From the NCBI RefSeq assembly GCF_004016445.2, contig NZ_SADT02000003.1:201231-265230 (forward strand): a stretch of 64,000 bases of DNA. The letters are read 5' to 3'. Each line of letters starts with the position of its first letter. Positions within the stretch are counted from its first letter, which is position 1. Positions 36,937-44,993 of this stretch are shown one piece after another. The notes beneath the pieces were generated by a model. The model saw only the letters and a program-made list of their open reading frames with translations. It had not been told where the DNA came from and did not search any database. A program made the position numbers and the translations under genes. This DNA is from Mesorhizobium sp. M2E.F.Ca.ET.219.01.1.1. Its GTDB lineage: Bacteria > Pseudomonadota > Alphaproteobacteria > Rhizobiales > Rhizobiaceae.

Positions 36937-37945
36937 AGCCGACGTCGAGGACGATCTTGCCTATATGCTCACCCTCTTCCATCCGCTCATGCGCCCGCCA
37001 GGCTTCGGTGAGCGGAAAGATCATGTCCATGACGGGAGCCACCTTGCGCGTGCCGAGCAGCGGCCACACCTGCGCCTCCAGCGCGGCCGCGATCGCCGCC
37101 TTGAACTCGACGGTGCGCGGGCGAAGCGTCGAGCCGGTATGGGTCAGACGCTTGACCATGAGCGTCCCGAAATTGGTGCTTGCGATAGCGCCAGCCTGCA
37201 CCGCGATCTGGACGATCCGCCCCTCGACGGCCGCGGCTTCGTAGTTGCGGGCGACATAATCGCCGCCAACCATGTCGAGGATGACGTCGGCGCCCTTACC
37301 GTCGGTCGCCTCCTTGACCGCGGCGACGAAATCCTCCTCGCGATAATTGATCGCCCGGTCGGCGCTGAGCTTCAGGCAGGCGTCGCATTTCTCCCTGCTG
37401 CCGGCAGTGGTGATCACATAGGCGCCGAAGGCCGAGGCAAGCTGGATGGCGGTGGTGCCGATGCCGGACGAGCCGCCATGGACGAGCAGCGTCTCGCCCT
37501 TCTTCAGGCCGCCGCGCTCGAACACATTGTGCCAGACAGTGAAGTAGTTCTCCGGCACCGCCGCGCCCTCCGAATGCGTGAAGCCCGCCGGCAGCGGCAG
37601 CACGCTGCCGGCATGCACCTTGACATATTCGGCATAGCCGCCGCCCGGCGTCAGCGCGCAAACCCGGTCGCCGATGCGCCAGCGCGATATGTCGTCGCCA
37701 AGCGCCACGATTTCACCCGAGGCTTCGAGGCCAGGCAGGTCCGAGGCGCCGGGCGGCGGCGGATAGGCGCCCTTGCGCTGCTGCACGTCCGGCCGGTTGA
37801 CGCCGGCCGCGTGCACCCGGATCAGCACTTCGCCGGGGCCGGGCTCAGGCACATCGCGGGTTTCCGGCTTGAGCACCCTGGGGCCGCCGGGTTGCGAGAT
37901 CGCGATGGCCGTCATCTTTGCCGGTATCTTGTGTCCGTTTGCCAT
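36935..37945 (-). CDS. NAD(P)H-quinone oxidoreductase (zinc-free MDR, QOR/PIG3 type)
   Basis: A 336-residue medium-chain dehydrogenase/reductase. The N-terminal GroES-like domain has EVLIRVHAAGVNRPDVQQRK, and the Rossmann domain has the NADPH motif HGGSSGIGTTAIQLA (about 155-170). It lacks the zinc-ligand cysteines, so it belongs to the QOR/PIG3 group that reduces quinones with NADPH. It is divergent from the DUF1192 gene (114 bases apart). Its stop codon lies inside a palindromic repeat. Confidence 0.9.
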   Translation of the reverse strand: MANGHKIPAKMTAIAISQPGGPRVLKPETRDVPEPGPGEVLIRVHAAGVNRPDVQQRKGAYPPPPGASDLPGLEASGEIVALGDDISRWRIGDRVCALTPGGGYAEYVKVHAGSVLPLPAGFTHSEGAAVPENYFTVWHNVFERGGLKKGETLLVHGGSSGIGTTAIQLASAFGAYVITTAGSREKCDACLKLSADRAINYREEDFVAAVKEATDGKGADVILDMVGGDYVARNYEAAAVEGRIVQIAVQAGAIASTNFGTLMVKRLTHTGSTLRPRTVEFKAAIAAALEAQVWPLLGTRKVAPVMDMIFPLTEAWRAHERMEEGEHIGKIVLDVG

Positions 37946-38059
37946 GGCTTTCCCGTCTCCTCGGATCCCTTGTCGTCGCTCGTGGTTTGCATCGGCGCCC
38001 CTGCCCTATGTATGCTGATCGCCAAATCAGGCAAATGGCCAAGCAAGGGAGAAGCGACG

Positions 38060-38254
38060 ATGGCGATCTTCGACGACGAACCCAGGAAGAAGCCGCGCCC
38101 GCACGAGATCGGCCAGGATCTGTCGCTGCTTTCCGTCGACGAATTGTCGGAGCGCATCGCGCTGCTGCGCGACGAGATCTCCAGGCTGGAGGCAGAGCGG
38201 GTCGCCAAGGGCGCCACCAAATCCGCCGCCGACGCATTGTTCCGCCGCGGATAA
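38060..38254 (+). CDS. DUF1192 protein
   Basis: A 64-residue protein: MAIFDDEPRKKPRPHEIGQD, then a helical SVDELSERIALLRDEISRLE that is probably a short coiled coil. This fits DUF1192, a small family of alphaproteobacteria. AGGGAGAAGCGACG precedes the ATG. Function unknown. It is followed after 80 bases by the MFS gene on the same strand. Confidence 0.88.
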   Translation: MAIFDDEPRKKPRPHEIGQDLSLLSVDELSERIALLRDEISRLEAERVAKGATKSAADALFRRG

Positions 38255-38334
38255 TTTCGTCGGCGCGCAAGACTGCCGCCGAAAAGCCCCAATACGCCTG
38301 TTTTCAGACCCCGGCGCCCGAACCAGGACAAGCG

Positions 38335-39582
38335 ATGTTTGCAACCTACCGACCGATCCTCTCGCTGCTGCGCGGTACCGCCTTCCTGCTCGCTGCATCC
38401 GGCCTGCACGGGCTGCTGTTGCCGCTGCGCGGCCAGATCGAGGGCTTTTCGACGGCATCGCTCGGCCTGATGGGCACGGCCTGGGCCGGCGGCTTCGTCA
38501 CCGGCTGTTTCTTCGCGCCGCGGCTGGTGCGCCGCGCCGGCCATGTCAGGGCCTTCGGCGCCTTCGCCGCGTCGGGCGCCATCATCGCGCTGCTCACCGG
38601 CCTCATCATCAACGAGTATTTCTGGATCCTTTTGCGCGCCTTCACCGGCTTCACCATGGCCGGCGCGTTCATGGTGATCGAGAGCTGGCTGAACGAGAAG
38701 GCGACCAACGAGAACCGCGGCACCGTCTTCGGCCTTTATATGATGGTCACCTATGCCTCGATCATGGGCGGCCAGATGATCGTCGCCGGCGGCGATGTGC
38801 GGTCGGCTTCGCTGTTCATGATCACCGGCATCCTGTTTTGCCTGTCGCTCATTCCGACGGCGGTTTCTACCCAATCGACCCCGAAACCGCTGCAGGACGT
38901 CAAGCTCGACGTCAAAGGCCTCTACGCCAATTCGCCGGTGTCGGCGGTGGCCTGCCTCCTGGTCGGCATCGCCAATGGTGCCTGGGGCACGCTGGGCGCG
39001 GTCTATGGCGCGCGCATAGGCATCTCCACCGCCGAGATCGCGCTGATGATGAGCCTTGTGGTCGTTGCCGGCGCCGCCATGCAGCTTCCGGCCGGACGCC
39101 TTTCCGATACAACCGACCGCCGCTTCGTGCTGGCGGGTGCTGCCTTCGGCGCGGCTCTGGTCGCGGTGCTGATCTTCCTGATTGCGCCGCGTTCAGGTGT
39201 CTTCGTCATCGTGCTGACCGCCGCCTATGGCGGTTTCGCCTACACGCTCTATTCGATCGCCGTCGCGCATGCCAACGACCACGCCCGCCCCGAGGACTTC
39301 GTCAAGGTTTCCGGCGGCCTGCTCCTGCTCTACGGCTTCGGCACCATGATCGGCCCGCTTTTGGCAGCGGCCCTGATGGGTTCGGTGCGTCCGGAAGGGC
39401 TTTTTCTTGCAACCGCGCTCGCGCATCTCAGCCTCGCCGGTTACACGCTGCTGCGTATCCGCGCCCGCGCGCCCGTGCCGATCGAAAACCGCGATGCCTT
39501 CAAGACGCAACCCGCGGACCGTGCGGTCACGCCCGAAGCAACCCGGCTCGATCCGCGCAGAAAGATTGAAACCAATAGTTGA
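38335..39582 (+). CDS. MFS transporter (12 TM, putative exporter)
   Basis: A 415-residue major facilitator. Residues 1-180 form helices 1-6, with the loop motif WLNEKATNENRGTVFG after helix 4-5; residues 210-390 form helices 7-12. The C-terminal tail (about 390-415) is hydrophilic. ATG at 38335 is preferred because the first helix starts right after it; an in-frame extension far upstream overlaps DUF1192. The substrate cannot be deduced. An ArsR gene follows 32 bases later and may be co-transcribed. Confidence 0.88.
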   Translation: MFATYRPILSLLRGTAFLLAASGLHGLLLPLRGQIEGFSTASLGLMGTAWAGGFVTGCFFAPRLVRRAGHVRAFGAFAASGAIIALLTGLIINEYFWILLRAFTGFTMAGAFMVIESWLNEKATNENRGTVFGLYMMVTYASIMGGQMIVAGGDVRSASLFMITGILFCLSLIPTAVSTQSTPKPLQDVKLDVKGLYANSPVSAVACLLVGIANGAWGTLGAVYGARIGISTAEIALMMSLVVVAGAAMQLPAGRLSDTTDRRFVLAGAAFGAALVAVLIFLIAPRSGVFVIVLTAAYGGFAYTLYSIAVAHANDHARPEDFVKVSGGLLLLYGFGTMIGPLLAAALMGSVRPEGLFLATALAHLSLAGYTLLRIRARAPVPIENRDAFKTQPADRAVTPEATRLDPRRKIETNS

Positions 39583-39614
39583 GATTCCGAAAACTTTGCC
39601 CCACAAATGAAGGC

Positions 39615-39890
39615 ATGATCTTTTCTGATGCCTTCGTGGCGATCGCCGATCCCAATCGGCGCTATCTCTTGGAAGAACTCCGGCGCGGCCCGAAGACGGT
39701 GAACGAATTGGCGGCCGGACTGCCCGTCTCGCGCCCGGCGGTTTCCCAGCATCTCAAGGTCCTGCTCGATGCCGGCCTGGTCAAGGCCAAGGCCGAAGGC
39801 ACGCGGCGCGTCTATACTGTCAGCAGCGCCGGCTTCCTCAGGCTCAACATCTGGCTCGACCAGTTCTGGGAAACGGCGCCGGGGGAATAG
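39615..39890 (+). CDS. ArsR-type transcriptional regulator
   Basis: A 91-residue winged-helix repressor: AIADPNRRYLLEELRRGPKT, recognition helix SRPAVSQHLKVLLDAGL and wing RRVYTV. No metal-binding cysteine motif is seen, so it is of the non-metal type often paired with SRPBCC proteins. It lies 32 bases after the MFS gene and convergent with the SRPBCC gene at 39943. Its target is unknown. Confidence 0.88.
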   Translation: MIFSDAFVAIADPNRRYLLEELRRGPKTVNELAAGLPVSRPAVSQHLKVLLDAGLVKAKAEGTRRVYTVSSAGFLRLNIWLDQFWETAPGE

Positions 39891-39942
39891 CTCTCGCGAC
39901 TGCCGATTGCCAGTTCGACGGCAATCGGAGTCGCGAAAGACG

Positions 39943-40404
39943 TCAGCTTGCCGACAGGGCTCTGCCGAGCATGTCCAGCAGGATGTTGGTTCCATGCTCG
40001 CGTGTCGATGACGTGTCATGGCCGTCGAGGAAGGCGCCCTGCTCGGTCAGCACCAGCCTCGTGCCCGCGCCTTCCGGCCGCAATTCCATTGTTGCCAGCG
40101 ACACCGAGATACGGATGTCGCCGAACAGCATGTCGTAGCTGTAGACGATGCGCTCGTTGGGCACGATGTCGAGGTAGGTAGCGGTGTAGGTATGAAGCGG
40201 TCCGTCCTTCGGCCCGCCAGTGTTGACCTCCTGGCCGCCGATGCGGAAGTCCATCCGATAGCTGTCGGGTCTGGGGTTGGCCGGATCGGCGAACCAGCGC
40301 TTCTTGGCCTCCTTGTCGCTCAGCGCGAAATAGACCTTCTCGGGCGCCACCGGGTAGACGCGCTCGATGACGAAGGTGGAATGGACGACGGATCGTTCAG
40401 TCAT
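39943..40404 (-). CDS. SRPBCC (AHSA1-like) domain protein
   Basis: A 153-residue START-fold protein: IERVYPVAPEKVYFALSDKE at the N-terminus and ALSDKEAKKRWFADP, then the C-terminal helix (about 125-150). It belongs to the Aha1/SRPBCC group that binds hydrophobic ligands. It is 11 bases downstream of an ArsR gene that is itself 6 bases downstream of a GST gene, making a three-gene operon. Its specific ligand is unknown. Confidence 0.9.
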   Translation of the reverse strand: MTERSVVHSTFVIERVYPVAPEKVYFALSDKEAKKRWFADPANPRPDSYRMDFRIGGQEVNTGGPKDGPLHTYTATYLDIVPNERIVYSYDMLFGDIRISVSLATMELRPEGAGTRLVLTEQGAFLDGHDTSSTREHGTNILLDMLGRALSAS

Positions 40405-40415
40405 GACGGGTCCCT

Positions 40416-40751
40416 TCAGGTGTGGTCTTTGGTCTCAGCCAGGAAATCGCCGAGACGATCGAGCCGGCGCTCCCAGGCGAGCCGCCGCTCGTTAATCCAG
40501 TTCTCCGCCGCGCCCAGTGCCTTCGGCTCGATCTGGCAGGTGCGCACTCGGCCAAGCTTTTCGGTCCTGACCAGGCCGCTCGCCTCGAGCACGTTGAGAT
40601 GCTGGACGACGGCCGACAATGACATCGCCAGCGGCTCGGCCAGCTGGCTGACCGACGCCGGCCCACGCGACAGCCGGTCCACCATCTGGCGCCGAGCCGG
40701 ATCGGCAAGCGCCTGAAACATCAAATCGAGCTGGGCCGGATCATGCAGCAT
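40416..40751 (-). CDS. ArsR-type transcriptional regulator
   Basis: A 111-residue winged-helix repressor with FQALADPARRQMVDRLSRGP and recognition helix SLSAVVQHLNVLEASGLVR. No metal-site cysteines are seen. Encoded between a GST and a SRPBCC gene, it fits the frequent ArsR-SRPBCC pair in which the repressor controls its own operon. Autoregulation is inferred. Confidence 0.9.
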   Translation of the reverse strand: MLHDPAQLDLMFQALADPARRQMVDRLSRGPASVSQLAEPLAMSLSAVVQHLNVLEASGLVRTEKLGRVRTCQIEPKALGAAENWINERRLAWERRLDRLGDFLAETKDHT

Positions 40752-40757
40752 CTTGTT

Positions 40758-41414
40758 CTAGTCGTTGTTATAGGGAAAGAGCTTGAAATAGGGCTGCGCT
40801 TCCTCGATGACGCGGGCGAAGGACGGACGCGCCAGCAGCCGGTCGTGGTAGCGTTTCACCGCCGGGAATTTTTCGCCGAACGGCTCGACCTTGTTGGCGT
40901 AGAACAGCGCCGGCGCGGCGGCGCAATCGGCCATGGTGAAGCTCTCGGCCACCGCCCAGGTCCTTCCCGCCATCTCCTCTTCGATAATGGCGTAGGAATT
41001 GCGCAGTTGCGCGCGGGCCTCCTCGACGCCGAACGGATCGGTCCTGTCCTTTGGCCGCAGCCTGTCGCCGACGATCTTCTGCATCGGATGCTGCACGTAA
41101 AAATCGTAGAAGCGGTCGGCCTGGCGGACCTGCAAAGCGAGATCGACGTCGGCCGGAACAAGCTCGACCGGCCCCGGATAGTGAGCGGCGAGATATTCGA
41201 CCACCATGGTGGATTCCAGCACCGTGCGGCCCCGCGCGTCATCACGAAGCGCCGGCATCTTGCCGGTCGGCGATACCTTCAAGAAGGCGGCGCGAGAAGC
41301 CTCGTCGCCCAGGTCGACGATCACCGGTTCGAAAGGCGTGCCGTTCTCGTAAAACGCGATCAGCGGCTTCCAGCAGAATGAGGCCAGCGGGTGGAAATGC
41401 AGCGTCAGGGACAT
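40758..41414 (-). CDS. Glutathione S-transferase
   Basis: A 218-residue GST. The N-terminal thioredoxin-like domain has FHPLASFCWKPLIAFYENG, the cis-proline region GKMPALRD, and the ES-T motif for glutathione binding (VLESTMVVEYL). The C-terminal helical domain has SFTMADCAAAPALFYAN. The start at 41414 gives the standard length; the longer frame runs into unrelated sequence. It is first in an operon with ArsR and SRPBCC. Confidence 0.9.
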   Translation of the reverse strand: MSLTLHFHPLASFCWKPLIAFYENGTPFEPVIVDLGDEASRAAFLKVSPTGKMPALRDDARGRTVLESTMVVEYLAAHYPGPVELVPADVDLALQVRQADRFYDFYVQHPMQKIVGDRLRPKDRTDPFGVEEARAQLRNSYAIIEEEMAGRTWAVAESFTMADCAAAPALFYANKVEPFGEKFPAVKRYHDRLLARPSFARVIEEAQPYFKLFPYNND

Positions 41415-41582
41415 TCTCGCTCTCTTTCGCGTTTGGCCATAGGGCAATGCTGAAGTAATTGCTTCACTATTGTCGTAAGCTCGCTGAGTCAAGCCGGAGC
41501 TTCCGCGCCGAGCACCCCGACACAGGGGTTTTGAAAGGTTGCCGTCTGTCTTGGCACAAGATTTTCCATTCATTTCCGCGAA

Positions 41583-41885
41583 ATCAGCGCAAACGCCGGG
41601 GATGTTGAAGCCGCCCCAACCTCGTCATTCTATGGCGGAGCAAGGAGCGAAGCGACGCGCGCAGACCATAGAATCCATGCCGTGACTTCTAAGCGCCGCC
41701 ACGGTACAGAATTCTGCTCCGTTGCACTCCTGGGCGAAGGTAACGGCATGGATTCTAGGGTCTGCGCGCGTCGCTTCGCTCCTTGCTCCGCCCTAGAATG
41801 ACGATCGCGATGGGCGTTTCGGCCAACCTCCAAGGCATGCCGCCTGCCAACGCAAACAAAGCCAACCGGTCAAAATCCCTGTGCA
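41583..41885. repeat. Long palindromic repeat family A, copy 2
   Basis: About 300 bp with the same outer flanks and long arms as 33280-33578 (left arm near 41625-41680 with GGCGGAGCAAGGAGCGAAGC, right arm near 41760-41805). The inner loop around CAGAATTCTG is inverted relative to copy 1 while the flanks are not. It occupies the gene-free stretch between the GST and the alpha/beta hydrolase; bases 41415-41582 show no gene. Confidence 0.8.
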
Positions 41886-41891
41886 GTGCCA

Positions 41892-42719
41892 CTAGCCGTG
41901 CGCGGCGATGGCGTCGACGATTTGCAGCCAGTCGTTGCGATGCAGCTCATGGCCGCCGCCTTCGATCTTGACCAGCCTTGCGCCGGGAACGGCCTTTGCC
42001 AGAGCTTCGCCATGTTCGATCGGAAAGAGCGGATCGGCGGTGCCGTGGATGACAAGCAGCGGTGCCGCCAGGTCTCGCACCGTCCGTTTCGGGCCGCCGC
42101 CCTTGAGCAGGAAATGGTTGGTCGTGCTGGCGAGGCCGCCGGAGCGATCATAGTCCGCCTCGATCATCGCGCGCGTGCATTCCTCGTCGAATGGATGGCG
42201 CGTGCTGGCGATCGCGCGGGCATCCTTGACCATGAAGTCGATCACCTGCTCCCGCTTCGACCAGTCGACGTCGCCGCCTTGCGCTGAATGCTCCTTGTAG
42301 GCTTCGGTCGCTCCGGGCAGGCCGGACGTATCGACGCCGAGCGGCGAAGATGAGATCACGGTGAGCGCGCCGACGCGTTCGGGATATTTCAGCGCCACGC
42401 TCTGCGCGAGCATGCCGCCCATCGACATGCCGACGACATGCGCCTTGCCGACGCCGTGGTCGTCGAGCACGCGAATGGCATCGTCCACCATGTGCTCGAA
42501 ATTGTAGGGCGGCGCGCCTGGCGGATACTTCGTCGACAGGCCGGTGTCGCGGTTGTCGTAGCGGATGACGAAGCGGCCGCGCCCGGCGAGCTGCCGGCAG
42601 AAGGCTTCGGGCCACCACGACATCGATGCCATGGCGCCCATGATCAAAAGGATCGGCGGATCTTTCGGACTGCCGAAGCTTTCCGAAACGACGTCGGGGC
42701 GCTGTGTTGTGGTGGTCAT
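41892..42719 (-). CDS. Alpha/beta hydrolase
   Basis: A 275-residue alpha/beta hydrolase. The nucleophile elbow is GMSMGG (serine about residue 106), the oxyanion region is LLIMGAMASMSWWPEAF, the acid is probably in HGTADPLFP and the histidine is in EGGGHELHR. A strong GGAGGAGCAG site precedes the ATG at 42719. The substrate is unknown. It is divergent from an HxlR regulator with a palindrome between them. Confidence 0.9.
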   Translation of the reverse strand: MTTTTQRPDVVSESFGSPKDPPILLIMGAMASMSWWPEAFCRQLAGRGRFVIRYDNRDTGLSTKYPPGAPPYNFEHMVDDAIRVLDDHGVGKAHVVGMSMGGMLAQSVALKYPERVGALTVISSSPLGVDTSGLPGATEAYKEHSAQGGDVDWSKREQVIDFMVKDARAIASTRHPFDEECTRAMIEADYDRSGGLASTTNHFLLKGGGPKRTVRDLAAPLLVIHGTADPLFPIEHGEALAKAVPGARLVKIEGGGHELHRNDWLQIVDAIAAHG

Positions 42720-42734
42720 CTGCTCCTCCAATCC

Positions 42735-42751
42735 GATTGCAATTTGCAATC
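42735..42751. promoter_or_regulatory. Palindrome GATTGCAA-T-TTGCAATC (probable HxlR operator)
   Basis: A perfect 8-1-8 inverted repeat at 42735-42751, in the 88-base gap between the divergent hydrolase and HxlR genes. Partial repeats AGTTGCA (42752-42758) and TGCAACT (42782-42788) follow, giving a second, wider inverted pair. An HxlR dimer is the obvious candidate binder (inference). Confidence 0.6.
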
Positions 42752-42807
42752 AGTTGCACGATACTGAAACCGATATCATAATGCAACTGGTTTTTCTGGA
42801 GACTGCC

Positions 42808-43341
42808 ATGAACATCGACCGCCGGTCCGGTTGCCCGATCAATCTGTCGCTCGAGGTCTTCGGCGACCGTTGGAGCCTGATCATCCTGCGCGACATGATC
42901 TTTGGCGGCCGGCGTCATTTTCGCGAACTGCTCAATGGCTCGCTGGAGGGCATTGCCTCCAACATCCTGGCCGACCGGCTGAAGCGGCTGATGGCGCTCG
43001 GCCTGCTGACCAAGGCTGACGACCCCAGCCACAAGCAGAAGGCGATCTACAGCCTGACCGAGATGGCGATCACGCTGGTGCCGATCATGGCGCAGCTCGG
43101 CGCCTGGGGCCGGGTCTGGCTGCCGGTCAGCGAAGAATTGTCGATCCGCGCCGAGCTGCTCGAAAAGGGCGGTCCGCCGCTATGGGAGCAGTTCATGGAC
43201 GAATTGCGCCACGAGCATCTGGGCGCGCCCTCGAGGACACCACCCGGCGCGCCGACCGTGCGCCAGCAGTTGCGGGCAGCTTATGAGGCCGTCGTCGAGC
43301 GCAAGGCCGAGGAACTTCGCAACATCAAGACAGAAGCTTGA
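42808..43341 (+). CDS. HxlR family transcriptional regulator
   Basis: A 177-residue regulator. The HxlR pattern is complete: CPINLSLEVFGDRWSLIILR, FRELLNGSLEGIASNILADR and the wing QKAIYSLTEM. It has an extra C-terminal helical region (about 110-177) beyond the usual 110-130 residues, as in longer HxlR members. ATG at 42808 is chosen; an in-frame ATG at 42781 would add 9 residues. It is divergent from and probably regulates the alpha/beta hydrolase. Confidence 0.92.
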   Translation: MNIDRRSGCPINLSLEVFGDRWSLIILRDMIFGGRRHFRELLNGSLEGIASNILADRLKRLMALGLLTKADDPSHKQKAIYSLTEMAITLVPIMAQLGAWGRVWLPVSEELSIRAELLEKGGPPLWEQFMDELRHEHLGAPSRTPPGAPTVRQQLRAAYEAVVERKAEELRNIKTEA

Positions 43342-43404
43342 AGCGCGTTGCGCGGATCCGGTTAGCGCGACGCGCTTTACGATGAAGAAACGCACGTAAA
43401 CGCG

Positions 43405-44025
43405 TCAGATGCCCTCGCCGGCGAGTTCTTCCGAAAGCGTCGAGACCTGGTTCTGGGCGCTGCGCATCATCGGATAGATCGCCAGCACTTTTTGCCAGGC
43501 CTCCAGTGCCGACTGCTTGTGGCCGGTCTCGGTCATGATCTGGGCGAGGCCCGAGAGCGCGCCGAAATGGCGCGGCTCGAGCTGCAGGGTGCGGTCGATG
43601 TCGGCCATCGACTTCCCGTAATTCTTCATCAGGAAATGCACGGTGGCGCGCCGGTTCCAGCCTTCGGCATAATCGGGCTGCAAGGTCACCACCTGGTCGA
43701 GGAAATCGAGCGCGACGTCGAATTTCTGGTCTTCCGTCGCCTTTTGCGCCCATTGCATCATCAGGTCGATCGAGGCGCTGCCCGACTGGTTCCATTCGTT
43801 CCAGATGCGGCCGGCGATGCGCTCAGCCGCCTTTTCATTGCGCTCGCGCTTCAACTCCGTGAACAGCTGGTCGAGGCGGCCTTGCCTGGTCGGCGCGGCC
43901 GGCGGCGGTGTCGCAGTGGGCGGCGCGGCATCGGGAGGCAGCGCGCCCGGCACCGTTTCTGCTCCCGCAGGCGAAGCTGCGCCGGAAAGCAAAAACGCCG
44001 TGAAAAATGCAAAGAGAATCCGCAT
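43405..44025 (-). CDS. Secreted TPR-repeat protein
   Basis: A 206-residue protein with a signal peptide (first about 22 residues, ending SPAGAE) and a short proline/alanine-rich linker (about 23-46). TPR units follow, visible as VALDFLDQVVTLQPDYAEGW and SMADIDRTLQLEPRHFGALS, ending in EAWQKVLAIYP. It is predicted periplasmic and probably a scaffold. No catalytic domain is seen. It is convergent with the HxlR gene. Confidence 0.85.
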   Translation of the reverse strand: MRILFAFFTAFLLSGAASPAGAETVPGALPPDAAPPTATPPPAAPTRQGRLDQLFTELKRERNEKAAERIAGRIWNEWNQSGSASIDLMMQWAQKATEDQKFDVALDFLDQVVTLQPDYAEGWNRRATVHFLMKNYGKSMADIDRTLQLEPRHFGALSGLAQIMTETGHKQSALEAWQKVLAIYPMMRSAQNQVSTLSEELAGEGI

Positions 44026-44189
44026 CGCCGGAATCTAATCCCGGACGGCGGATCGTCAAAGTGATTTTAGCGTGAAAGGGCCGGCGAACCGGCACCCGAC
44101 ATCAGCGCGGCCTGGTCTCTTCGTGCATCTCGTTCACCCAAGCCGCTTGGCGCGTTTGGCCGACATGCACTAAGCCGCGCGCGCAAGCG

Positions 44190-44315
44190 TCAGCCCTGGC
44201 GCGCCTTGTAGCGCGGAGCGGTCTTGTTGATGATGTAGATGCGTCCCTTGCGGCGAACCAGCCGGTTGTCGCGGTGACGCGCCTTGAGCGCCTTGAGCGA
44301 ATTCTTGATCTTCAT
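44190..44315 (-). CDS. rpmJ: Ribosomal protein L36, YkgO type (zinc-independent)
   Basis: A 41-residue basic protein reading MKIKNSLKALKARHRDNRLV then RRKGRIYIINKTAPRYKARQG. It lacks the C-x2-C-x12-C-x4-H zinc ribbon of classical L36, so it is the C-minus (YkgO) form. In several bacteria this form replaces zinc-binding L36 under zinc limitation, but many alphaproteobacteria have only this form. A long hairpin lies 43-71 bases upstream of the ATG. Confidence 0.92.
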   Translation of the reverse strand: MKIKNSLKALKARHRDNRLVRRKGRIYIINKTAPRYKARQG

Positions 44316-44357
44316 GGTCTTGCCTGTTCGGTCAGGGCCCGTCCCGGGCCGAATTTT

Positions 44358-44386
44358 AAAGGCGCGCCGGAAAAAAGCGCGCCTTT
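44358..44386 (-). promoter_or_regulatory. Hairpin in the rpmJ leader
   Basis: AAAGGCGCGC (44358-44367) and GCGCGCCTTT (44377-44386) form a perfect 10-bp stem with loop CGGAAAAAA. On the minus strand it precedes rpmJ by 43-71 bases and is followed by TTTAAAATTC. It could be a leader structure or an upstream terminator; the role is not known. Confidence 0.5.
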
Positions 44387-44560
44387 GAACTTGGCGTGGC
44401 TCATAAACGAGGAGTGTTGTTCGTGTCAACCACGTGACGGCGCCGGAATAGGGCAATTGGCGCGATCCATCAAATATTCGCCACCTCGACAGGCGCGGCA
44501 TTGCGCGACTCAAGGGTGGCTGGGATGGTGATCCAACGCTCAAGCGACTGGAGATCTCCC

Positions 44561-44986
44561 ATGCGCAGCCTCTTTCTGTCCGCCTGCCTGCTCCTTCTGG
44601 CAACCGCCCCCGCTGCCTTTGCCGAGGATTGCGACCGCAGCGACGACAGCCAGTCGATGCTGAACATCTGCGCCGATGCCGACTATCAGGCCGCCGATGC
44701 CAAGCTCAACGCCACCTATAAGAACATCGTCAGCAGCAACGCTCAGGCCTCGAACAAGCTGCTACAGACGGCGCAGCGCGCCTGGATCGCCTTTCGCGAT
44801 GCCGAATGCGCCTATTCGACCGCCGACAGCGAGGGCGGCTCGATCCATCCGATGGAGGTGTCGCAGTGCCTGACCAAGCTCACCAACGAGCGCATAAAGC
44901 AGCTCATCTCCGGCGCCAACTGCAAGCTGAGCGATCCGAGCTGCGCCGGCTCGGACGCGGGCGACGACGACCAGGATATGCAATAG
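44561..44986 (+). CDS. LprI-like (DUF1311) secreted protein
   Basis: A 141-residue protein with a signal peptide ending at AAFAED (residue about 22). The DUF1311 domain has the paired cysteines and the pattern ADADYQAADAKLNATYKNI, QTAQRAWIAFRDAECAY and CLTKLTNERIKQL. LprI of Mycobacterium inhibits lysozyme; most homologues are uncharacterised. A C-terminal acidic tail (GSDAGDDDQDMQ) follows. The ATG at 44561 follows GGAGATCTCCC. Confidence 0.88.
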   Translation: MRSLFLSACLLLLATAPAAFAEDCDRSDDSQSMLNICADADYQAADAKLNATYKNIVSSNAQASNKLLQTAQRAWIAFRDAECAYSTADSEGGSIHPMEVSQCLTKLTNERIKQLISGANCKLSDPSCAGSDAGDDDQDMQ

Positions 44987-44993
44987 AGCGCAA

